Assembly (NCBI GenBank): GCA_945946665.1
Contig: CAMEWO010000002.1
Coordinates: 62,001 to 126,000 of the forward strand
Source: an uncultured Eubacterium sp.
Lineage (GTDB): Bacteria; Bacillota; Clostridia; Lachnospirales; Lachnospiraceae
DNA length: 64,000 bases
Direction: 5' to 3'
The notes below the pieces were generated by a model. The model searched no databases. It was not told the origin of the DNA and worked only from the letters and a program-made list of their open reading frames with translations. Position numbers and translations under genes: made by a program. Numbering within the stretch: position 1 is the stretch's first letter; each line of letters opens with the position of its first letter. This document shows positions 35,630-44,133 of the stretch, one piece after another.

Positions 35630-36712
35630 CTATATATAATACTGGTCAATGAAGCAGTTATATTCAATTCCCATACCCTCCAGCTGCTTCCCGATAATGT
35701 CATAATTCATGTTACATATCCACACATTCCTTTTATCTTCTGGAATAGCAAGAATTTCTTCTGGTGATTTAATTGTTATTCCCAATCTCTCCTGACCCCA
35801 TGAATTCTTGTCATTATCTACTATGAACTCCGGAGGATACTTATCACCGAAGGAAATCATATAATCCCTGAACATGTTACCACCGCCGAAAAGCACAAGT
35901 TTTTTATCCCTGTCAGCTATTGCTTCTTTAAATCCATATTCCTTCTGCCATTCTACAGTCATCCCCTCCAAGAGTCTAACCATGCTGTGGTGAAGCTGTT
36001 TTGGGGTCACTTCCCAGGTTCCATGGTTATTGAATACTACATACCCATTATAATCATATTGTATCAGTATACCAATTACCCTGAATATATCTGTAGCCCT
36101 CGTTCCCCTTCCCACTGTAAATGTGAATGGCATCTGTGCCATATCCGTAACTCCGTCATTGTCGTTCATATGAATTAATGCAAGATATCTCATACAGTCT
36201 CTAGTAAATGACTTAAGATTACTTCCAAGAAGATTAGCCACACCAATATCTGCACAGATTCCTATATTATCATAATGTACACGCTGCCTTAATCCTTCTA
36301 CTATATCACACAGCTTCTTTCCTTCAGAGAATGGTCCATAGATATATTTTTTACCATTATAGAGGTTGCTGTTCTCCACAAGCAGGCATAATCCACATTC
36401 CTTTATCAATTCTATATTATTGTCCACAGCTGCCACTAGCTTATCCACTGTGTCCAGGCCCTTAGTTTCTGCAACTATATACTCTGCACCTGCGTTTACG
36501 GCATTCCTGACAGAATCTGAAGCTAATACGCTATCCTGTGCCACTTTCCACACAAGCCCATTTATGTTAATTGTTCCCTTGTCTTTATCTCCAAGGGATT
36601 CTATTATCTTTTCTGCCTCTGATACATATATTTCTGTATTCTGGCTTAATATGCTGTTTCTTACTGCATCGAAATCTATCCCAGCACTATACTGGATTCC
36701 TGCCTTAAACAT
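35630..36712 (-). CDS. TIM-barrel isomerase fused to a Rossmann module
   Basis: 360 residues. 1-250: a xylose isomerase-like barrel, with Glu113 (LLVENSN), Asp155 (CADIG) and His181 (IHMNDNDG). The last metal ligand Glu seems replaced (VVFNNHG), so activity may be altered. 271-360: a Rossmann-like module, LVLFGGGNMFRDYM with FIVDNDKNSWG, like the modules in the 21202 fusion and the three AT-rich GTs. It is the second barrel enzyme of the operon and a paralogue in fold of the 34668 product. Confidence 0.78.
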   Translation of the reverse strand: MFKAGIQYSAGIDFDAVRNSILSQNTEIYVSEAEKIIESLGDKDKGTININGLVWKVAQDSVLASDSVRNAVNAGAEYIVAETKGLDTVDKLVAAVDNNIELIKECGLCLLVENSNLYNGKKYIYGPFSEGKKLCDIVEGLRQRVHYDNIGICADIGVANLLGSNLKSFTRDCMRYLALIHMNDNDGVTDMAQMPFTFTVGRGTRATDIFRVIGILIQYDYNGYVVFNNHGTWEVTPKQLHHSMVRLLEGMTVEWQKEYGFKEAIADRDKKLVLFGGGNMFRDYMISFGDKYPPEFIVDNDKNSWGQERLGITIKSPEEILAIPEDKRNVWICNMNYDIIGKQLEGMGIEYNCFIDQYYI

Positions 36713-36769
36713 ATCTTACTCTCCTTAATGTAGTACCCTTGCCATTAATTCCCAACTTCCGCCACAATA

Positions 36770-38521
36770 TCACATAAGATAATTCTCTGGCACATTAGTA
36801 ATTATATCTGTTGCGCCAAATCCCCTGCATCTATAGAGATTGTCTCCATTAAGAGTCCTGCCATCTTCAAAGAACGGTTCATCCCAATTCCATACCCTGA
36901 CAGGCATTCCATCAAACTCTTCTGGAATATCATATCCTAACGTAACTGCTGCAGGATGAAGGGCATCTGCCTTAACCTTTCCAGCCATACTTTCACATTC
37001 ATCCAGATACACAGCCAGAATTCCTGTCTTACAGTTTGCATCAATCTCCTTCATAATTGCCACTGACTCTGGAAGAAATGAAGAATATACAATATACTTT
37101 TCAAGTCCATAGCTTTTGACAAGATTGTAGGTTTTTTCCTCAATTCCATTATACCGCTCAACGCTTGTCTTAAGTTCAATATTAATAAGAAGCCCATTCT
37201 TCTCACAGTATGGCTTTAACAGTTCAAGTACCTCGCCAAGTGTAGGAACTGTGGTATATGTATTCTCTCCATTGCTGTCTTTGCCTGCGTATATTCTTAG
37301 TTTCTTAATCTCCTCAAGAGAATAGTCCTTCACTGCCTTATCGCCATCTGTTACCCTGCTGACATTCTCATCGTGGAATACTACAATCTCATTGTCTCTG
37401 GTAAACTGTACATCCAGCTCAATTCCTGTAATACCAGGAACTTCTGCAGCCGCCTTAAAGCTTAGCAGTGTGTTTTCAGGATATCTCATGCTGCATCCCC
37501 TGTGTGCCCACACCTTTGGCATGTCCGTTTTCTTCAATCTCTCTGCAAAGCTTTTCTGTCCCTGCTCCCACTGTGGTGTGTTCCAGTCAAGAAACTTTTC
37601 CATAACCGAAGCCATGGCAATGCTTTCTTTTTCTGTCACACATATACCATTGAAAGAATTATCCATAATGCTTGCCAGAAATACAGCCATTTCATACTGT
37701 AATCCGGAACCCTCGTATGGATATTCATAATTTTCAACTATGGAAGCATCTTCGAATCTGACCTGGAACTTCCTTGTCATCCACCATGGTGAGGGTACAA
37801 TTATATACCCCAGGGTTCCTGATACAACAAGCTGGCCCTCCGTCTTTGCTCCAAGCCCAGACTTTACTGTTGCCATGCCTCCATCATATTCAATATATGC
37901 CTTAGTATATACATCTACTCCGTCCCGGCTTCTTACACTGTTAAATGTCACATTCTTATAATCTGTTCCAAGAAATCTCATAACAGGAAGCAGACCATAG
38001 CTTCCGAATTCCAGCATGCTGCCATTATATACAGGATTAACATACTCCCTTGTATTAATTGGGGTAAGCCTTGTAAATGCAGCTTCTACATCTATTACCC
38101 TGCCAATCTTTCCACTATCCACAATAGACACAAGCTCATTGAATCCTGGACAGAATGCTGTCTTAACCGCTTCTTTAAGCACAAGCTTCTTTTCTTTCGC
38201 CAGCTTATATAATCTGTCCCCATCCTCTTCCTTTAATGCCATAGGTTTCTCACACAGTACATGCTTACCACTATTAAGCATATATTCAGTGTAATCCCTG
38301 TGGGTTTCATGAGGGGATGCCACATACACTACATCAATAAAAGAGGAAAATGTATCCAGATTATCAGTATAATTACTTATATTATTTGCTTCTGCAAATC
38401 TTTTCGCACTTTCAAGATGTGGATTATACACACATTCACATGATACATTTAGTCCGGTTAAACCGGTTTTTACCATTCTTTCTGCTATTCTTCCTGTTCC
38501 AATTATTCCTAATCTGTACAT
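36770..38521 (-). CDS. Gfo/Idh/MocA oxidoreductase fused to GDPD phosphodiesterase
   Basis: 583 residues. 1-330: an NAD(P)-binding oxidoreductase (LGIIGTGRIAERM, and GKHVLCEKPMAL with Lys92 of the EKP motif). 335-583: a glycerophosphodiester phosphodiesterase with the catalytic set HRG (340-342), ENT (349-351), ELD (368-370) and HD (383-384). Both halves look intact. The start overlaps the upstream stop by 13 bases. The oxidoreductase half is closely similar to that of the upstream fusion (shared VNPVYNG-like, KTEGQLVVSGT and PSPWW blocks). I infer action on a phosphodiester-linked polyol or its precursor; I know no standard enzyme with this pairing. Confidence 0.85.
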   Translation of the reverse strand: MYRLGIIGTGRIAERMVKTGLTGLNVSCECVYNPHLESAKRFAEANNISNYTDNLDTFSSFIDVVYVASPHETHRDYTEYMLNSGKHVLCEKPMALKEEDGDRLYKLAKEKKLVLKEAVKTAFCPGFNELVSIVDSGKIGRVIDVEAAFTRLTPINTREYVNPVYNGSMLEFGSYGLLPVMRFLGTDYKNVTFNSVRSRDGVDVYTKAYIEYDGGMATVKSGLGAKTEGQLVVSGTLGYIIVPSPWWMTRKFQVRFEDASIVENYEYPYEGSGLQYEMAVFLASIMDNSFNGICVTEKESIAMASVMEKFLDWNTPQWEQGQKSFAERLKKTDMPKVWAHRGCSMRYPENTLLSFKAAAEVPGITGIELDVQFTRDNEIVVFHDENVSRVTDGDKAVKDYSLEEIKKLRIYAGKDSNGENTYTTVPTLGEVLELLKPYCEKNGLLINIELKTSVERYNGIEEKTYNLVKSYGLEKYIVYSSFLPESVAIMKEIDANCKTGILAVYLDECESMAGKVKADALHPAAVTLGYDIPEEFDGMPVRVWNWDEPFFEDGRTLNGDNLYRCRGFGATDIITNVPENYLM

Positions 38522-39852
38522 ATTCTTGACTCCATGAATTTTTCCACAATCCCTGCCATTGCAATAGATTCCTGTGCTGTCAGTTTGTAATCATTGGCAC
38601 CTATTCCGTTAATCTTAGAGACAAATTCCCCAATTTCATATCTTAATCCATCCCCCTGAAATGTTGGTTCGTAATGCTCCACTTTAGATGAATCCTCATA
38701 TCTTATATCAAACTGTTTCATCAGCCACCATGGAGAAGGCGCTATTATATATCCTTTGGTACCTGACACAACCAGCTGTCCCTCAGTCTTAACGCCAACA
38801 CCTGTTCTCATGGTTGCAAATCCCTTATCATACTTAATATTTACCTTTGTATATATATCTACACCATTGTCATCTGTAAGAGTATCTATATGAAGTTCCT
38901 TATAATCTCCTCCCATTAACTTGATCACTGGAAGAAGCGTACTTGGTCCGAATTCCAGAAATGCTCCGCCATATCTGGCATCTGTTCTCTCCCTTGACCC
39001 TTGGGAAGCAAGTCTTGTAAAATTAGCCTCCACATCAATAATATCCCCTATCTTCCCGCTTTTAGCAGCATTAATAAGCTGCTGGAATCCAGGACAATAG
39101 GCAGCCTTAATCGCCTCCATAAGCACAACATTATTCTTCTGTGCAATGCCATATAGTTCCTGGCTTTCTGCCTTTGTAAATGCCAGTGGCTTTTCACTTA
39201 ACACATGTTTTCCTGCTTCAAGAGCCTTTTTTGCATATTCATAGTGAGTTTCATTAGGTGATGCAATATACACAGCATCTACATTAGACAGAAATTCTTC
39301 ATAAGAATTAGTAAAAACTGTAATATCGTGTTTTTTTGCAAATGCTTCCACATTATTACCAACGGGATTATATGCACACTCTACACTGATACCACTTACG
39401 AACTTTGTCTCTGACATAAAACGTGGAACCATTCGTCCTGTTCCTACTATGCCTGTTCTTACAATCTTAAACCTGTCTTTTCTTAAGATAGTTGAAGATA
39501 TACTTGGAGTTCTGTCAAGATACACAACCTGGCAGAAGGATTTCAGATAATCATATGTACCTACCCAGTCGGAACCAAGTGTAAATATATCCACCCCATA
39601 CTTCTGGATATCTTCAATTTTCTGTCCCTCATGGTCTTCCACAATTATCATGTCTGCAAATCCAGTTTTCTTAACGTTCTCAATTCTGTCCATTATGGAA
39701 TCTATTACATTGACTTTGCCTCTTGCCTCATCAAAATGCTCTGTAGTGACACCAACAATAAGGTAATCCCCCAGCTCCTTTGCTCTCTTAAGCAGATTGT
39801 AATGTCCCTGGTGAAACAGGTCAAATGTTCCATAAGTAATAACTTTCTTCAT
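38509..39852 (-). CDS. TagD-like cytidylyltransferase fused to Gfo/Idh/MocA oxidoreductase
   Basis: 447 residues from ATG 39850-39852 (MKKVITYGTFDLFHQGH), preceded by GAGGGG; an earlier ATG at 39900 has no ribosome site and overlaps licD. 1-131: glycerol-3-phosphate cytidylyltransferase-like, with HxGH at 14-17 and RTPSISSTILR as the C-terminal signature. 135-447: oxidoreductase (VRTGIVGTGRMVPRF, GKHVLSEKPLAF). The N-terminal part would make CDP-glycerol or a similar CDP-polyol. Fusion to an oxidoreductase suggests that a keto-sugar phosphate is reduced and then activated, or the reverse. LicD lies directly upstream, a likely user of the product. Confidence 0.88.
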   Translation of the reverse strand: MKKVITYGTFDLFHQGHYNLLKRAKELGDYLIVGVTTEHFDEARGKVNVIDSIMDRIENVKKTGFADMIIVEDHEGQKIEDIQKYGVDIFTLGSDWVGTYDYLKSFCQVVYLDRTPSISSTILRKDRFKIVRTGIVGTGRMVPRFMSETKFVSGISVECAYNPVGNNVEAFAKKHDITVFTNSYEEFLSNVDAVYIASPNETHYEYAKKALEAGKHVLSEKPLAFTKAESQELYGIAQKNNVVLMEAIKAAYCPGFQQLINAAKSGKIGDIIDVEANFTRLASQGSRERTDARYGGAFLEFGPSTLLPVIKLMGGDYKELHIDTLTDDNGVDIYTKVNIKYDKGFATMRTGVGVKTEGQLVVSGTKGYIIAPSPWWLMKQFDIRYEDSSKVEHYEPTFQGDGLRYEIGEFVSKINGIGANDYKLTAQESIAMAGIVEKFMESRICTD

Positions 39853-39875
39853 ACGCACCCCTCTATCTTCTGGTA

Positions 39876-40793
39876 TCACAACACTCCCAGTGCTGTCCAT
39901 GCGATATTCTGCTGTTTCTTATAATATGGATAATCATGGCTTGAAGCACATAAACGTGGTTCCATCCAGCTTTCTCCATATTTCTGCTTTAATATCTCTT
40001 TATACCCCACAGGTACAGGAATAGTAACATACTCAAAAGGCATCTCTATTGCACTTGCATAATATTCCTTTGGATACACATCAAGTGGTCTTGGACCGGC
40101 ATGGTCTGGCATCAGTGCAATCTTAGTTGCTTCCTCCTCTGAATACATCATTGACAGCCTCTCCTGAAGCTTTAATAACTGGTTAACTATATCCTTGCTA
40201 TAATCAAACTTAACGCCACACATAGCTTCTATGCCTTTAATTGTTTTTAACTTTTCTTCTTCTGAATCCTCTTCATTGTCGTAAGAAGCTGCTGTAACTC
40301 CCACAATATTCACAAGTTCGCATACATCCTTGTCCTCTTCCTCTGTTGGAGCAAGATAATCCAGAGGAAATATATCAATTCCCGGAACATAAGGGAATCC
40401 ATAGAATTCCTTCAGATGGTCAGGGTCATAATTAACACTTCTTCCTGTTACAATATGGGCAAGCATGTGTCTCCATTCCGGGTCATTGTGGATATTTACA
40501 ACCTCCCACCCCTGTGGCATCTCCTTAGGTGCTACAAGACAGAACTTGTTAAAATCCGGTCTTTTCATGGTTATATCTATATCATCATCCCATGGAACGA
40601 ATCCTTTATGCCTTACGGTTCCAAGCAGGGTCCCCCAGTCTGCAAAATACTGGATGTCATGTTTTCTGCATATTCTGTCTACCTCAGCCAGAACCTTTAT
40701 CATACAAGCCCAGTTCTTCTTCATCATAGATTCAACATAGAATCCTTCTCTTATCTCTCCCTCAAAATAATTGTCCGGTATATTAAGTTCCAT
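39876..40793 (-). CDS. LicD-family phosphotransferase 3
   Basis: 305 residues (MELNIPDNYFEGEIREGF). The core motif is FADWGTLLGTVRHKGFVPWD then DDIDITM, with GIDIFPLDYL further on. It is a paralogue of the plus-strand LicD at 30739. It would transfer the phospho-alcohol from the CDP-compound made by the next gene (gap 23 bases) onto a glycan. Cytoplasmic, no membrane segment. The immediate pairing of LicD with a cytidylyltransferase is the strongest clue to the pathway type. Confidence 0.88.
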   Translation of the reverse strand: MELNIPDNYFEGEIREGFYVESMMKKNWACMIKVLAEVDRICRKHDIQYFADWGTLLGTVRHKGFVPWDDDIDITMKRPDFNKFCLVAPKEMPQGWEVVNIHNDPEWRHMLAHIVTGRSVNYDPDHLKEFYGFPYVPGIDIFPLDYLAPTEEEDKDVCELVNIVGVTAASYDNEEDSEEEKLKTIKGIEAMCGVKFDYSKDIVNQLLKLQERLSMMYSEEEATKIALMPDHAGPRPLDVYPKEYYASAIEMPFEYVTIPVPVGYKEILKQKYGESWMEPRLCASSHDYPYYKKQQNIAWTALGVL

Positions 40794-40843
40794 ACGCAGC
40801 TTCTCCCTCTTTATCCTTGTAATACAATATAACTTGCCTTAAC

Positions 40844-42847
40844 TTATTCCTCGTAGAGCTTAAGAAAATCCTCAACTCTCCTGTCCCATGTATTATTCTT
40901 AAGGGTATACTCTCTTCCCCTTGTGGCTATACTCTTTCGTTTGTCATCATCTTCCAGCAGTTCCTTAATCTTAACAACAAGTTCGTCCAGATGAGTAAGA
41001 TTATATGCAACATAATTCACCCCATCTTCCAGTGCACCATCGTCATAAGTGGTTTCATCGGTTACAAGAACCGCCCCTGCTCCCATGCTGTTAGCAATTC
41101 TTTCTGTGAATCCGCCCTTATGCCATGCCATAATATTAAGAGATATCTTGCTGTCTGCCATGACTCCATAGCTTTCTTCCGGAGTAATATCATCATGGAT
41201 GATAAGATTACTATGTCCAGCCACTGGTGATTTTTTCCATGAGCTTCCCCATATTTCAACTCTGACTCCAGCTTCAAGAAGACTTTCTATAACCTTATAT
41301 CTTGTATAATACATTACGTAATGAAACACCGGTGTCATCTTGGAAAACACATCAAAGAATTCCTTATCTCCAAGAACAATGTCATTATTGTTAAGAGTCT
41401 GGCGAAAGGCTTCCTCGTAAGTCAGCCTGCAGTCTGACAATAATATATCCACCATCTCCCATGCAATTGCCTTAACATCCTCCTGGCATGAATTAATCAT
41501 ATCCTCTTTAGCTTTGTAATCCCCATATGTTCCAATAAATATAACATCATATTTGCGGTTATCATAATCAATCTCTTTCTCCACCACCATCTGGTTTGCT
41601 CCTGGTGGAAGAATAAATGTCTCTGCAACGCCTGTATAATACTTTTCTATGAATTTCTTATAATTACTGTCATGAGTCAGTACATAGTAATCCGAAGGAA
41701 CATTCATAAGCTGACTGTGAAGCCATACAGGATGGTCAAGAACAATATTAAACTTAGGTCCCAGAATATTATCGTGTATATATTCTCCACTCTGGAGTCT
41801 TACAGAAAACAGATAACTCTGTACACCTATTACCGCCTTAAATCTCCTGCCGAAATATCTTGATAATCCAGCCACATCCCCTATCTGTTCATCATAATAT
41901 ATGACACGCATTCCTTTTCTTCTGAATGCAGCCCCAAATTGGGCCAGAATATCATTAAGAATATTGTAACAATATGTTACTCCATAATATATCAGAACTG
42001 GAAGTGAGGATTCTCCTGCCACCTGCTCAGTTACACACCTATACTGATACAGGGCATCTGTCTCTATATCTTCATAATACATATCAAAGCTGTCATACAT
42101 CTCATCATCTGTCCTCTCCGGGTTACAGGGTGATGATCCTTCTGTAAAATGTATTACTGCCGCTTCTTTTGCCAGTTGTTTTGTTATGTCAATATATCTT
42201 CTCTGGAATTCTTCCAGATTATTACTTCTTTCTTCTATCTCTTCCCTGTCTGCAAATCTTAACTCTCCCCGTGAAGCAGCTTCTCTATCCATATAATACT
42301 TATATGGATACAGATTGTACTGGTCCCATCCCATATATACAATATCGACGGCATTTAACTCATCTGGTTCACTTATCTCATTCAATCTTTCCAGATTAAC
42401 AAGAATTATTCCTGTATCAAACTGGCTTCCATCCTTGAGACTTAGAATATTCTCCCCTGTAAATGATGCACATACTGCCATAATCTTTCCCTGCATATTG
42501 CAATTATACAGTTCATCCAGAGATTTTTTCACAACTATACCTGTATCAAGGCATAGTATCCTCTGTATATTCTTATCCAGTTTACTGCATAATCTATATA
42601 TTTCTTCTATGCTTATACCGCCGTTTTCTTCCCACATATTCCAGATGTTAATATCTGTTTGCACTGGAATAAGTCTTTTTCCCTGCCAGCTCTCTACATA
42701 CATTGACAGATATCGTAAGTTTTCATCATCTGTTTTAACAGCGGGAATATACACGTTTACCTCCCCTGGCTCCTGCATAAACAGAGAATACAACATTACC
42801 ACTATTCCTTTTAAATTTTTATAATTACCTGTAATAAGAATATTCAT
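40844..42847 (-). CDS. GT8-like/GT-B (CgeB-type) fusion glycosyltransferase
   Basis: 667 residues from ATG 42845-42847 (MNILITGNYKNLKG). This start aligns with the GT8 at 33711, and a longer frame to 42994 would run through the flagellin terminator. 1-300: GT8-like, but the DxD is replaced by LDTG (101-103), so it may be inactive or metal-independent. 330-667: a GT-B domain of the CgeB/group-1 type (SLNIMAWHKGGFTERIANSM and GAVLVTDE). It is the first gene of the nine-gene modification operon. A weak promoter-like TATGAT lies within 42848-42980, but none is convincing. Confidence 0.8.
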   Translation of the reverse strand: MNILITGNYKNLKGIVVMLYSLFMQEPGEVNVYIPAVKTDDENLRYLSMYVESWQGKRLIPVQTDINIWNMWEENGGISIEEIYRLCSKLDKNIQRILCLDTGIVVKKSLDELYNCNMQGKIMAVCASFTGENILSLKDGSQFDTGIILVNLERLNEISEPDELNAVDIVYMGWDQYNLYPYKYYMDREAASRGELRFADREEIEERSNNLEEFQRRYIDITKQLAKEAAVIHFTEGSSPCNPERTDDEMYDSFDMYYEDIETDALYQYRCVTEQVAGESSLPVLIYYGVTYCYNILNDILAQFGAAFRRKGMRVIYYDEQIGDVAGLSRYFGRRFKAVIGVQSYLFSVRLQSGEYIHDNILGPKFNIVLDHPVWLHSQLMNVPSDYYVLTHDSNYKKFIEKYYTGVAETFILPPGANQMVVEKEIDYDNRKYDVIFIGTYGDYKAKEDMINSCQEDVKAIAWEMVDILLSDCRLTYEEAFRQTLNNNDIVLGDKEFFDVFSKMTPVFHYVMYYTRYKVIESLLEAGVRVEIWGSSWKKSPVAGHSNLIIHDDITPEESYGVMADSKISLNIMAWHKGGFTERIANSMGAGAVLVTDETTYDDGALEDGVNYVAYNLTHLDELVVKIKELLEDDDKRKSIATRGREYTLKNNTWDRRVEDFLKLYEE

Positions 42848-42977
42848 AGCTTTCCATCCCGGTCCTGTATGCTGTTCCACGTTTTTGGCTACTTTAAGTT
42901 TATCATACTTTTTGCTATGGTAAAAGAAGAATTCTATTCCATATAACCGGACAGAATGACTCCCACCCGATTTTATT

Positions 42978-43004
42978 ACAAAAAGGGCTGGCAAAGCCAG
43001 CCCC
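42978..43004 (-). terminator. Intrinsic terminator of fliC1
   Basis: GGGCTGGC (42985-42992) and GCCAGCCC (42996-43003) form an 8-bp stem with a 3-base loop; on the minus strand TTTTT follows. It separates the flagellin from the modification operon. Confidence 0.92.
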
Positions 43005-43030
43005 TATTGGAAAATAATATACATATATAA

Positions 43031-43843
43031 TTACTGAAGGAGGGAAAGTACTCCCTGTGTCTGCTGATTAGCCTGTGCAAGCATTGACTGTCCAGCCTGT
43101 GTAAGAATGTTATTCTTAGAGTACTGTACCATCTCGCTAGCCATATCTGTATCACGAACACGAGACTCAGCAGCCTGAGTATTCTCAGCAGTTGTATCCA
43201 GGTTGTTGATTGTATGCTCAAGTCTGTTCTGAAGAGCACCCAGCTTAGAACGCTGTGTTGATACCTTATCAATAGCTGCCTGAATCTTTTTCATTGCAGT
43301 ACCTGCCTGTGAGAATGAAGATACCTTCAAGCCACTTACATCAAGTGACTGAGCATTCATATTGCTGATAGAGATTCCGATTGACTGTCCGCACAGAGAA
43401 CCTACCTGAAGATTCTTTCCATTAAATGTACCGTCTAACAGATTCATTGAGTTAAACTGTGTTGTTGACTGGATTCTGTTAATCTCTGATGTTAACTGAT
43501 CCATCTCCTGCTGGATAGCATTACGGTCTGAACTTGTGTTAGTATCATTAGCTGCCTGTGTTGCCAGCTCATTCATTCTCTGTAAAATTGAGTGTGTTTC
43601 GTTAAGAGCACCTTCAGCTACCTGAATAAGTGAAATACCATCCTGCGCATTAGAAGAAGCTTTGTTAAGACCCCTTATCTGGCTTCTCATCTTCTCAGAA
43701 ATTGAAAGACCTGCTGCGTCATCTGCTGCCCTGTTAATTCTGTAACCTGATGATAACTTCTCTGTTGACTTAGAAAGCGAGTTAGTTACTCCGCCTAACT
43801 GTCTGCTTGTGTTCATTGCTGATAAATTGTGCTGTACTACCAT
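43031..43843 (-). CDS. Flagellin 1
   Basis: Filament subunit, 270 residues from ATG 43841-43843 (MVVQHNLSAMNTSRQ) with GGGAGG upstream. It has only D0/D1: STEKLSSGYRINRAADDAAG near the start and AQANQQTQGVLSLLQ at the end, with a minimal central loop at about 140-165. By eye it is about 90 % identical to flagellin 2. It contains Cys151 (SLCGQS), a rarity in flagellins and Ser in the twin. The leader has several GGA motifs that CsrA could bind. Own SigD promoter (43952-43979) and own terminator. Confidence 0.95.
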   Translation of the reverse strand: MVVQHNLSAMNTSRQLGGVTNSLSKSTEKLSSGYRINRAADDAAGLSISEKMRSQIRGLNKASSNAQDGISLIQVAEGALNETHSILQRMNELATQAANDTNTSSDRNAIQQEMDQLTSEINRIQSTTQFNSMNLLDGTFNGKNLQVGSLCGQSIGISISNMNAQSLDVSGLKVSSFSQAGTAMKKIQAAIDKVSTQRSKLGALQNRLEHTINNLDTTAENTQAAESRVRDTDMASEMVQYSKNNILTQAGQSMLAQANQQTQGVLSLLQ

Positions 43844-43951
43844 AATTGATTCCTCCCTGATATAATAATCATCCATTTATATAAGCGATGTTCCATTGTC
43901 CTTAGCAAACAAAACATCCATTTTTTGTTTGTTTATCACTTACTTGTCTTA

Positions 43952-43979
43952 TATATCGGAGGCAATCAGGAAATCTTAA
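43952..43979 (-). promoter_or_regulatory. SigD promoter of flagellin 1
   Basis: Minus-strand TTAA (43976-43979), 16-base spacer, CCGATATA (43952-43959). The leader to the ATG is about 100 bases and includes ATGGATG twice, AAGGACA, ATGGAAC and a GGAGGA Shine-Dalgarno. Confidence 0.9.
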
Positions 43980-44080
43980 CCCCATTTTTGAAAAAATTTT
44001 TACTTTTTTATAATAATAGTTTATCAGGGTATTTCTGTGCATATAACCATGCAGAGTGACATGTGATTAACTGTATAGCA

Positions 44081-44109
44081 AAAAGCCCCGGTACTTACGT
44101 ACCGGAGCC
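44081..44109 (-). terminator. Intrinsic terminator of flagellin 2
   Basis: GCCCCGGTAC (44085-44094) pairs with GTACCGGAGC (44098-44107), with one mismatch, followed on the minus strand by TTTTT. Confidence 0.9.
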
Positions 44110-44133
44110 TTTGTTTTACAGTAGTAGCTATTA

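Noticed and set aside
39853..39900. N-terminal extension of the cytidylyltransferase fusion
   Set aside because: No ribosome site and it overlaps licD; the ATG at 39852 gives the standard TagD-like N-terminus.
42848..42994. N-terminal extension of the GT8/GT-B fusion
   Set aside because: It would translate across the flagellin terminator and does not align with the paralogous GT8.
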